Shown in pieces: positions 1 to 5,743 of a DNA stretch of 5,791 bases. The notes under the pieces are model-generated. The model saw only the letters and a list, made by a program, of their open reading frames with translations. It ran no database searches and was not told where the DNA came from. How positions within the stretch are numbered: the first letter of the stretch is position 1; each line of letters starts with the position of its first letter. A program made the position numbers and the translations under genes. This DNA comes from Chloroflexi bacterium RIFCSPLOWO2_02_FULL_71_16 (GTDB taxonomy: Bacteria > Chloroflexota > Limnocylindria > P2-11E): the NCBI GenBank assembly GCA_001795345.1, contig MGON01000050.1, positions 1,705 through 7,495 of the forward strand. The letters run 5' to 3'.

Positions 1-534
1 AGGTCGGGTCGGCAGGGGTGACGGGACGTATGGGCATGGATGGAAGCGGCTGCGGCTCATTAGTGTCGCATCGAGGACGGTCTGGAACGTCTGGCCCTGG
101 TAGAACTCGGGCTGGAACGCCTTCTTCTGATCCTCGATCGCGAGGCGGTAGGTCATGCGCTCCTTGCACCACCACCAGGCGGCCAGCTCGGTCGTCGCGT
201 GTCTCGTTGTTGCCTCGCGTGTCCACCCGAGCCGCTCGAGCTCGCGCGCGTAGTACGCGAGCACCGCATCGGCGTCGGCGTTCGTGCCGAGGATGTACCC
301 GTCGAACGCCGACTGCGGCCCTTCGAAGGTCGCCACCCGCTCCGCGCCGACGTGCGCCAGCTCGACGGCGGCTGGGAGGCGCAGCTGGCTTACGGGGTCG
401 CGCAGCAGCACCGATCGCTCGACGAACTCCTCGGTATCTGCGCACGACGCCAATGGGAACGCCGCCAGAACGAGGATGAGCTGCTGCGCGATCGTTCGCG
501 TCCGAGCGGGGAGCAGGTGGACTGCTATGGACAC
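1..534 (-). CDS. Small lipoprotein, B-family copy 3 (3' end cut by window)
   Basis: The frame is open from 534 to the left edge, with 178 codons visible. GTG 534 overlaps the end of gene 5 by 10 bases and is the only ordinary start that includes the whole signal; no strong ribosome site is seen, and CTG 516 is an alternative. The signal runs RTRTIAQQLILVLAAFPLASC, with Cys31 as the lipid anchor. The mature 148 residues match gene 3 at 119 positions (about 80%), including LPAAVELAHVGAERV, FEGPQSAFDGYILGTNADAD, AAWWWCK and FQPEFYQGQ. The aligned stop of gene 3 would fall immediately outside the window, so the gene is probably almost complete. Differences gather at the N-terminus of the mature part and in the last 25 residues (TVLDATLM against TVFDARLM, RFHPCPY against ISMSCPY). 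Both non-lipobox cysteines are kept. Function unknown. Confidence 0.8.
   Translation of the reverse strand, partial: MSIAVHLLPARTRTIAQQLILVLAAFPLASCADTEEFVERSVLLRDPVSQLRLPAAVELAHVGAERVATFEGPQSAFDGYILGTNADADAVLAYYARELERLGWTREATTRHATTELAAWWWCKERMTYRLAIEDQKKAFQPEFYQGQTFQTVLDATLMSRSRFHPCPYVPSPLPTRP
287..390. repeat. Near-identical 104-bp block, copy in lipoprotein 3
   Basis: This aligns without gaps to 1762-1865 at an offset of 1475 bases, with only three differences (positions 322, 333 and 384). It includes a run of 50 identical bases (334-383) and one of 35 (287-321). It encodes the central region from QLRLPAAVELAHVG to ILGT. Two differences are silent and one changes Thr to Ala. Confidence 0.9.
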
Positions 535-1004
535 GGCGCGTTCATCGGGACCGCCATGAGGCGTGCGTCGAAGACGGTCACGTAGTCGCGGCCCTTGTAC
601 AACTCCTCGCGAAATGCTCGATCCTTGTCCTTGATCGCCAAGCGGAAACGTGCGCCGGATCCAGGACGGCAGTACTCACGGTTCTCGAGCTCGACGGTGC
701 TACGACCGAACGCCCTGTCCTTCGACCAGCCGAGTCTCGATAGCTCCGCCTCATACCACGCGTAGACCTCGTCTGAAGAGGCGAACGTTCCGAAGATGTG
801 CCCGGCGAACGCTGGCTGCGGACCGGTGATCGTACTGATCCGGCGGTCGCCCACCGTCGCGAGGAGATCTGCGCCCGGCATTACGAGGGCGTAGCCGGGA
901 TCGGCCTGAAGTTCCGCGAGATCGGGCTCCCGATCAGCCGCAGAACAACCAGCCAAGAGCGCCGCTAAGACGAGCAACGAGAGCGGCGAGAGTGCGGATC
1001 GCAT
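525..1004 (-). CDS. Small lipoprotein, B-family copy 2
   Basis: The protein has 159 residues. ATG 1004 is chosen because it begins a clean lipoprotein signal, MRSALSPLSLLVLAALLAGC, with lipobox LAGC and Cys20. The upstream ATG at 1106 would add a non-hydrophobic tail overlapping gene 4. The stop of gene 4 (TGA, 1008-1006) is separated from this start by one G and no Shine-Dalgarno site is visible, so reinitiation is likely. The mature part matches gene 3 at about 45%: DPGYALVMPGADLLATVG, GPQPAFAGHIFGT, VYAWYEAELSRLGW, RLAIKD and TVFDARLM. The WWW of the other copies is replaced by NREYC, but the cysteine is kept, as is the one near the C-terminus (APCP). It is the most diverged B copy. Surface-anchored lipoprotein of unknown function. 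Confidence 0.85.
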   Translation of the reverse strand: MRSALSPLSLLVLAALLAGCSAADREPDLAELQADPGYALVMPGADLLATVGDRRISTITGPQPAFAGHIFGTFASSDEVYAWYEAELSRLGWSKDRAFGRSTVELENREYCRPGSGARFRLAIKDKDRAFREELYKGRDYVTVFDARLMAVPMNAPCP

Positions 1005-1005
1005 C

Positions 1006-1419
1006 TCAGGGCCGAACGGTAGTCCAGAGTCTCCAGCCCGCGGCCTCGCGGATGACGAAAGCCCTGAAGCGGGCGGCAGACGCCGTTGCCACTGAGAGAT
1101 CGGCATCGTATTCGACGATCACGTACGCATTGCCCTGATCCGTCGTCTGGATCGGGCCGACCCGCCCACGGCGCAGTGCGGTCACTCGGCCGACCTCCGC
1201 CGAGGACTGTTCCCAGGTCGTGACGAACGTGGCCTCGTCGTACGCGCGCCCGATTGATCCGCTGACGATCCGATACAGCGCGGACGCATCGTTCGCGTGG
1301 ATCGCCTCCTCGAACGTCCCGACAGCCTGTTCGAGTCCCGCGCGGCTCACTTCGGAGGCCACGAGGTGGTATCGCAGGTCAGCGGCGGTCAACGTGGCCT
1401 CGGCAGTCGCGGCGCTCAT
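1006..1419 (-). CDS. Truncated NTF2-like paralogue without signal peptide
   Basis: From ATG 1419 this encodes 137 residues. The frame stays open to GTG 1512, which would give 168 residues, but that extension overlaps gene 3, has no clear ribosome site and is an arginine/proline-rich stretch unlike any signal peptide; ATG 1419 has a weak AGGGCG 6 bases upstream. From TAEATL and RYHLVA onward the protein aligns with residues about 129-262 of the secreted protein at 1976-2764: a helix (LEQAVGTFEEAIHANDASALY), then AYDEATFVTTW, then VGRVTALRR, ending GWRLWTTVRP. It therefore keeps only the NTF2-like half and has lost the signal peptide and N-terminal domain. It contains no cysteine. It is either a cytoplasmic domain protein or a remnant of tandem duplication that is decaying without stop codons. 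Its stop lies one base from the next start. Confidence 0.7.
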   Translation of the reverse strand: MSAATAEATLTAADLRYHLVASEVSRAGLEQAVGTFEEAIHANDASALYRIVSGSIGRAYDEATFVTTWEQSSAEVGRVTALRRGRVGPIQTTDQGNAYVIVEYDADLSVATASAARFRAFVIREAAGWRLWTTVRP

Positions 1420-1472
1420 TGCGCTCGCCCTGCGGGCGGCAACGATGTAGCCGCTCTTGGGCCGGAGTCGCG

Positions 1473-2006
1473 CTAGGTGCGGGTTGGCAGCGGTGCGGGG
1501 GAATAGGGGCACGACATGGAGATGCTTCGGCTCATGAGGCGAGCGTCAAAGACCGTCTTGAAGCTCTGCCCCTGGTAGAACTCCGGCTGGAACGCCTTCT
1601 CCTGGTCCTTGATGGCAAGGCGGTAGGTCATCCGGTCCTTGCACCACCACCAGGCCGCGAGCTCGGCGGTCGAGTGAGTCGTGGTCGTCTCACGCGTCCA
1701 CCCGATCCGGCCGAGCTCACCGGCGTAGTACGCCAGCACCGCATCCGCGTCGGCATTCGTCCCGAGGATGTACCCGTCGAACGCCGACTGCGGCCCCTCG
1801 AAGGTCGTCACCCGCTCCGCGCCGACGTGCGCCAGCTCGACGGCGGCTGGGAGGCGCAACTGGCTCGCCGGGTCACTGAGCAGCGCGGCTCGGTCCACGA
1901 ACTCCTGGTTGTCGGCGCATGACGCGAGGAGTGCGACCGCCAGGGCGAGCAAGACAGTCCGAGTCAGTGAGCGGCCTAGCGCGGCCGCGAGAAGAGCAGC
2001 TTCCAG
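1473..2006 (-). CDS. Small lipoprotein, B-family copy 1
   Basis: This is an exported lipoprotein with signal segment RTVLLALAVALLASC (lipobox LASC) and a 148-residue mature part. The start is unusual. No ATG, GTG or TTG lies in a sensible place; the nearest upstream, GTG 2192, would add an arginine-rich tail lying over gene 2. CTG 2006 has a perfect AGGAGG (2014-2019) 7 bases upstream and is chosen, giving 177 residues. CTG 1967, just after the stop of gene 2, would give a tidy MTRTVLLALA signal. The mature protein has LPAAVELAHVG, FEGPQSAFDGYILGT, VLAYYAGELGRIGW, WWWCK, YRLAIKD and TVFDARLM. The AYYxxELxxxGW pattern occurs in many small actinobacterial lipoproteins of unknown function. Besides the lipobox cysteine there are two cysteines, in WWWC and near the C-terminus (SCP), which could pair. 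It is about 80% identical to the copy at 1-534 and about 45% to 525-1004. Confidence 0.82.
   Translation of the reverse strand: MEAALLAAALGRSLTRTVLLALAVALLASCADNQEFVDRAALLSDPASQLRLPAAVELAHVGAERVTTFEGPQSAFDGYILGTNADADAVLAYYAGELGRIGWTRETTTTHSTAELAAWWWCKDRMTYRLAIKDQEKAFQPEFYQGQSFKTVFDARLMSRSISMSCPYSPAPLPTRT
1762..1865. repeat. Near-identical 104-bp block, copy in lipoprotein 1
   Basis: This is the partner of 287-390, with differences at 1797, 1808 and 1859. Outside the block the two genes still align but mismatches, including silent ones, are much more frequent. The two copies lie in direct orientation, 1475 bp apart. Confidence 0.9.
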
Positions 2007-2764
2007 GACGCCCCCTCCTGCACGAAGAACACGTCGAAGACGGTCACCTCTGAAGCGCCGCTGGGTGTCAGCCGCTCGACCTCGTACGTGGCGACTATAG
2101 AGATCATGCCCAGCTCGTTCGTCTGCGGTTCGGTGACGGCGAGCCGACGCATCGCCGCGACTCGCCCGATGGTGGCGCTCTGACTGCGCCACGTACTTGC
2201 GAAGTCCGCCGCCGAGTACGCCGAGCGCACGCCCCCATTGACCTCTGCGTAGAGGGCGAGGGGATCGTCGTCGACAAAGGCCTGCTCGACGGCGCCCAAG
2301 GTCCGATCCAGTTCGCCGCGCCCGCTAGATCGGGCGACCAGGTGGTACCTCCTGTTCCCGTCCGACAGGGTGGCCTCGGCCGTGTGACGAGTCGGATCGA
2401 TCTGCGCCTGCAATTCGACCTGGGCTGCGGAAGGCGTCTCCAGGGAGCCGGTAATGGTGCCGTCGGTTGCGACCTCTGGCCGGAGGGTGGCGTCGCCCGC
2501 GAATCGGACGACGACGCTCGAGGGCGACAGGCTACGCATCGCCGCTCCGGCGTGACCCACGTAGCCACCGAGTCCGCGCACCTTGAAGGTGAAGCGGCCC
2601 GCGTCGGGCGCCGAGACTTGGGTCTGGATCGTCAGCGAGAGACCGTCCCGATCGTCGACGAACGTGAGGACGCGCGACGGGAGAGTGTCCGCGCTTGCGA
2701 CCAGGCTCGCGGCCACGGCCAAGACGATCGGCAGGCACGCCGCTGCGATCCTCCGGAGCGTCAT
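1976..2764 (-). CDS. Secreted protein with NTF2-like C-terminal domain
   Basis: The protein has 262 residues. ATG 2764 overlaps the stop of the hydrolase gene as ATGA, with GGTGA 7 bases upstream, so translation is probably coupled. Residues 1-25 form a classical signal peptide (MTLRRIAAAC, a hydrophobic core, cleavage likely after ASA); there is no lipobox. About 30-130 is a strand-rich segment with no family I recognise. About 129-262 resembles NTF2-like/SnoaL-like domains: a long helix (LDRTLGAVEQAFVDDDPLALY), then AYSAADFASTW, and paired strands ending GASWKLLFSRP. Such domains bind small ligands or act as structural modules, and no catalytic residue stands out. The C-terminal half is paralogous, at roughly one third identity, to the gene at 1006-1419. 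The function is unknown; co-transcription suggests it works with the exported hydrolase-like protein. Confidence 0.85.
   Translation of the reverse strand: MTLRRIAAACLPIVLAVAASLVASADTLPSRVLTFVDDRDGLSLTIQTQVSAPDAGRFTFKVRGLGGYVGHAGAAMRSLSPSSVVVRFAGDATLRPEVATDGTITGSLETPSAAQVELQAQIDPTRHTAEATLSDGNRRYHLVARSSGRGELDRTLGAVEQAFVDDDPLALYAEVNGGVRSAYSAADFASTWRSQSATIGRVAAMRRLAVTEPQTNELGMISIVATYEVERLTPSGASEVTVFDVFFVQEGASWKLLFSRPR
2014..2019 (-). promoter_or_regulatory. Perfect AGGAGG site before a CTG codon
   Basis: AGGAGG on the minus strand, inside the last codons of the NTF2-like gene, stands 7 bases before CTG 2006 in the lipoprotein frame. It decides the proposed start of lipoprotein copy 1, since no ATG, GTG or TTG is suitably placed. 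The same bases also encode QEG of the overlapping gene, so the match could be chance. Confidence 0.45.
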
Positions 2765-5571
2765 GGGCAGGTCACCCGGTTGAGCTTGCCGAAGCCGAGG
2801 GTCGCGGGATCGTGCACGCCACGGTCCAGGGATGCGATCGCGTCGAACAGGGCGTGGTTGAGGCGCTTCGGTGCACCAGAAGGAACGGCCACGCAGATCT
2901 CATCCATCCGCGAGAGGTTGTGGTGCGCGGCTGGATCATCAAACGCAGCCGCGATCCCACCTGCCAGTGCTCCGCTCAGGTCGTTGGAAGAGAAGGTGTC
3001 GGCTACCACGTCGAACTCACGACGCAGGGTCCACTCCGCTGACGAGCGGCCGCGCCCGATGGACGACGGGAGGAACAACGCGCCGCCGAGCGGCGAAGGG
3101 GCCGTCGGATCGTCAAAGCCGGGGAGCATGACGAAGTCGCCGACCGGGACGACGTCGGGGTCTCGATACTCCCAGAAGAGCAGGAAGTAGTGGACGTTCA
3201 CGACGAGGTCGCCTGCGACGTTGAGGTAGTGCGGCTCATTCGGGATCGCGTCGGCGCGTGCGATGTACCGCTGGAACGGTCCTTGGGGGACCACGTCCTG
3301 GAATGCGGGCCGCGTAGGATCGTGTACCAGGTCCTTCTTGAAGAATTCAAGTGCGCGGTCCTGGACCCACGAGTGAATGGGTCGGTCAGATCGGGCGAAG
3401 TCGCTGCTCGCGTAGGCTGCCGCTAGGTACGTTCCTGTCTGTACGCCCTCTAGCGAGACACTTAGGTCGACCCCGGCCAGCGTCCCAGTAGCGGCCGCGG
3501 ACGCGTATGCAAGATACCCGCGGACGATCGCCGCGCCCCCGCTGTTGGAGATCAGCGTTACGCGGTCGGATCGCGTGAGCAGATCGGCGACGTCCCCGTC
3601 CAGGATGACGGCGTTGAGCTCGATGCTGTCGTTGCTGTCGCAAACGCCGGGAGCGCCTTCGGGCTGGTCTGGTTCGAACTCGTATCGGGTGAAGGCGTCC
3701 GTGCTGAAGGTCGGGATGCTCCGCTGTCGCCCGATCTGGCACGCGAACTTTGGGTCGCCGACGACCGCGTTGCCGCGGTCTTCGTAGAACTCGTAGTTCT
3801 GCACCTCGTATCGCGCCTCGAGTGGAGATCTCAGCACCGGAAAGTCGAGTCGGGTGAAGTCCCCTGTGGTCCCGTGGACATAGAGGATCACGCGCTTGAG
3901 ATCCACGCCTACTAGGAACGACCCGGCAGACCGCGCGCCGAAGCTGTCAGTGACGGCCACGTCGATCCGGTAGTCGCCAGGCTCCGCGTACCTATGCCGC
4001 AGCTCGAAAGTCATGTCACCGGACAGCGCGAGGGGCTCATCGCCGTCGCCCTCCCCGTAGTCGACGGTCGCCGTCCACGTCTGACCCGGGTCAGGGTCGC
4101 TGAAGCTGCCCGAGACCTCGAGGCCGTCGCGCAGATAGACCTGCAGATCCGCCGGAACGATCACGGCGGGTGGGGTGTTCGCTGCGAGACTGCGAACGAA
4201 GACGTCCCCGACACTGTTCGTGTCACCAGGAACGAGGTTCGAAGCGAACGACTCGAACGCGACGAACATGCCGTCCGCTGAGATCGACGCGTGCCGGCTG
4301 AAGCCGTTGGCCTCTGCGCCAGCTGCTGTCACGGAGGCTCGCGTGGTCGCACCTGTCCAGCGGTCGTGGACGAACACATCGGCTGTCCCGTTGGTGTCGT
4401 TGTCCACGATGTTCGCCGAGAAGGAGTAGAAGGCGACGTAGCGGCCATTGCTGGACAGCGCGCGACTGGCGCAGTCGCACGACCGCGTGAAGCTCGCTGA
4501 CAGCGCTTGCGCTCCAGCCGAGCTGACCGACGCTCGCGATGTCGTACCGGCTGTCAGGTCGCGAACGAACACGTCGATGGCGCCGTTCGTGTCACCAGTG
4601 ACGAGGTTCGTCGCGTAGGAGCTGAATGCGACGGCGGAGCCATCTCCAGAGATGGACGGCGCGTAGCTACTGCTGGTGGCTTGAGCGCCGCCAGGCGCCA
4701 GCGATACCAGGGCCGTCGTTCCGGCCGCGAAGTCACGCAAATAGATGTCAGTCCATGGGTTCGTGTCCTCGGGAACGAGAGCGACATGCGACTCGAACGC
4801 GACGTAGCGCCCGTCGTCCGAGATCGCGGGTGCGATGCACTTGCGGCTCGTGCGGCCATTGGCACGAATGCAGACCCGAAGGACGGATCCGGTGACGCGG
4901 TCGTAGCGGTAGACGCCAACGAGTCCGCTCCCCGCGCCACCGAATTCGAGCTCCGAGTACGTGGTGTAGGCGATGTACCTCGAGTCCCCCGAGATCGACG
5001 GGCTAAAGCTGTGACCACCGGCCTGCTGGCCGGAGCCGGTGAGGGAGATCCTGACGGTCGTCCCGTCAGCCCGATCGTGAAGAAAGATGTCCTGCTTGCC
5101 GTTGGTATCAGCGGGGACGAGGTTCGTGGCCAGGGACGCGAACGTGACCCAACGACCGTCGGCGCTGATCGACGGGACGCCGCTGAGCTGATCCGCCTGT
5201 GCGCCGGCGGAGCTGACTGAGATCCGCGTGGTGGTGCCGGAGATCCGGTCACGAACGAAGACGTCTCCGACGCCGTTCGTGTCGTCAGGCACGAGCGTTG
5301 ACGCGGTCGAGGAGAAAGCGACGTAGCGTCCATCACCCGAAACGTCCACGATCTGACTCTGCGAGTTGCCTTCGGCGCCCGCCGAGCTGATGGAGATGCG
5401 TTCGGTCGCGCCGGTCTCGCCCGCCAGGGCGCGGTCCGACCGCGGAAGGATCCCGGGGAACGGAGGAGCGATCAGGGCAAGCACCTGCACCAAGACGAGC
5501 GTCGTCATGATCCGTCGCGGGCGCGCGCGGGACAGGTTCACATCTGCGGGCCGCTCACGTCGGTCTCCCAC
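2761..5571 (-). CDS. Exported beta-propeller / PKD-like / alpha-beta hydrolase-like protein
   Basis: The protein has 936 residues and GTG is its likely start, because AAGGGGG sits 7 bases upstream. In-frame GTG 5541 and ATG 5508 are alternatives that keep the signal peptide. Arginines followed by a hydrophobic stretch (about 22-40) indicate export. Residues about 55-461 hold seven repeats of about 55 residues with the pattern SISxDGRYVAF, LVPxDTNGxxDVFVRD, GTTTRxSVSSAGAQA, typical of PD40/WD40-like propellers. About 467-556 is PKD-like (GSFSDPDPG, HRYAEPGDYRIDVAVTD). About 559-936 looks like an alpha/beta hydrolase: VILYVHG (561-567) fits the oxyanion-hole strand, LISNSGG (673-679) fits a nucleophile elbow with candidate Ser677, and His883/His884 are candidate catalytic histidines. 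Asp788 in NVAGDLVVN is a possible acid. It is the first gene of the operon and overlaps the next by ATGA. Export and the propeller are well supported. Hydrolase activity is inferred and its substrate is unknown. Confidence 0.9.
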   Translation of the reverse strand: MGDRRERPADVNLSRARPRRIMTTLVLVQVLALIAPPFPGILPRSDRALAGETGATERISISSAGAEGNSQSQIVDVSGDGRYVAFSSTASTLVPDDTNGVGDVFVRDRISGTTTRISVSSAGAQADQLSGVPSISADGRWVTFASLATNLVPADTNGKQDIFLHDRADGTTVRISLTGSGQQAGGHSFSPSISGDSRYIAYTTYSELEFGGAGSGLVGVYRYDRVTGSVLRVCIRANGRTSRKCIAPAISDDGRYVAFESHVALVPEDTNPWTDIYLRDFAAGTTALVSLAPGGAQATSSSYAPSISGDGSAVAFSSYATNLVTGDTNGAIDVFVRDLTAGTTSRASVSSAGAQALSASFTRSCDCASRALSSNGRYVAFYSFSANIVDNDTNGTADVFVHDRWTGATTRASVTAAGAEANGFSRHASISADGMFVAFESFASNLVPGDTNSVGDVFVRSLAANTPPAVIVPADLQVYLRDGLEVSGSFSDPDPGQTWTATVDYGEGDGDEPLALSGDMTFELRHRYAEPGDYRIDVAVTDSFGARSAGSFLVGVDLKRVILYVHGTTGDFTRLDFPVLRSPLEARYEVQNYEFYEDRGNAVVGDPKFACQIGRQRSIPTFSTDAFTRYEFEPDQPEGAPGVCDSNDSIELNAVILDGDVADLLTRSDRVTLISNSGGAAIVRGYLAYASAAATGTLAGVDLSVSLEGVQTGTYLAAAYASSDFARSDRPIHSWVQDRALEFFKKDLVHDPTRPAFQDVVPQGPFQRYIARADAIPNEPHYLNVAGDLVVNVHYFLLFWEYRDPDVVPVGDFVMLPGFDDPTAPSPLGGALFLPSSIGRGRSSAEWTLRREFDVVADTFSSNDLSGALAGGIAAAFDDPAAHHNLSRMDEICVAVPSGAPKRLNHALFDAIASLDRGVHDPATLGFGKLNRVTCP

Positions 5572-5578
5572 GCGGATG

Positions 5579-5585
5579 CCCCCTT
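5579..5585 (-). promoter_or_regulatory. Ribosome binding site for the propeller-hydrolase gene
   Basis: AAGGGGG on the minus strand lies 7 bases before GTG 5571. This spacing is the main reason for choosing that start over in-frame GTG 5541 and ATG 5508, whose upstream bases are less purine-rich. Confidence 0.5.
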
Positions 5586-5618
5586 CGCAGGTCGCCCCGG
5601 CGTTCCCGACCGACCGCC

Positions 5619-5647
5619 GTTCTAGATAGGTGCCTAGCGAACGTCAA
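5619..5647 (-). promoter_or_regulatory. Sigma70-type promoter of the leftward operon
   Basis: On the minus strand TTGACG (5647-5642) is followed after exactly 17 bases by TAGAAC (5624-5619). The -35 box matches the consensus at 5 of 6 positions and the -10 box at 4 of 6. Transcription would start near 5612, leaving a leader of about 40 bases before GTG 5571. A short inverted pair TAGG-TG-CCTA (5627-5636) lies within the spacer. The rest of the 172-base intergenic region (5572-5743) shows nothing else clear apart from a GATGCATC palindrome at 5655-5662. Confidence 0.6.
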
Positions 5648-5743
5648 GGCGACCGATGCATCTGCTATCCGATCGACACGTTCGTCCACTTGAGCTCGAG
5701 GCGCAATGGGCGACGCCGAGGGGAGCGTTACGATCGGGGCGAC

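Noticed and set aside
1419..1922. Plus-strand frames at 199-585 and 1419-1922 sharing a similar protein (VPVERRLRP, RADVRQLDGGWEAQLA)
   Set aside because: The similarity follows from DNA-level duplication of the lipoprotein genes on the other strand. Those minus-strand frames have signal peptides, lipoboxes and a third paralogue, so the plus frames are shadows.
2007..2192. N-terminal extension of lipoprotein copy 1 to GTG 2192
   Set aside because: It would overlap the NTF2-like gene by about 217 bases and put some 60 arginine/histidine-rich residues ahead of a lipoprotein signal, which would not work as an export signal.
2342..3190. Long plus-strand open frame of 282 codons
   Set aside because: It runs antisense across the 3' end of the propeller-hydrolase gene and the NTF2-like gene. 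Its arginine-rich, low-hydrophobicity product has no domain pattern, as expected of a shadow frame in GC-rich DNA.
4507..5220. Plus-strand open frame of 237 codons
   Set aside because: It is antisense to the propeller repeats. The repeated look of its product (VRVTSDEVR, VGISGDEVR) mirrors the repeats on the coding strand.
4554..5336. Minus-strand open frame of 260 codons in a second frame of the propeller gene
   Set aside because: Its serine/arginine/threonine-rich product is a frame-shifted reading of the propeller repeats; the main frame carries the clear domain signal.
5655..5662. GATGCATC palindrome and the TAGG-TG-CCTA inverted pair at 5627-5636
   Set aside because: Both are too short to be told from chance; noted only as weak operator candidates.
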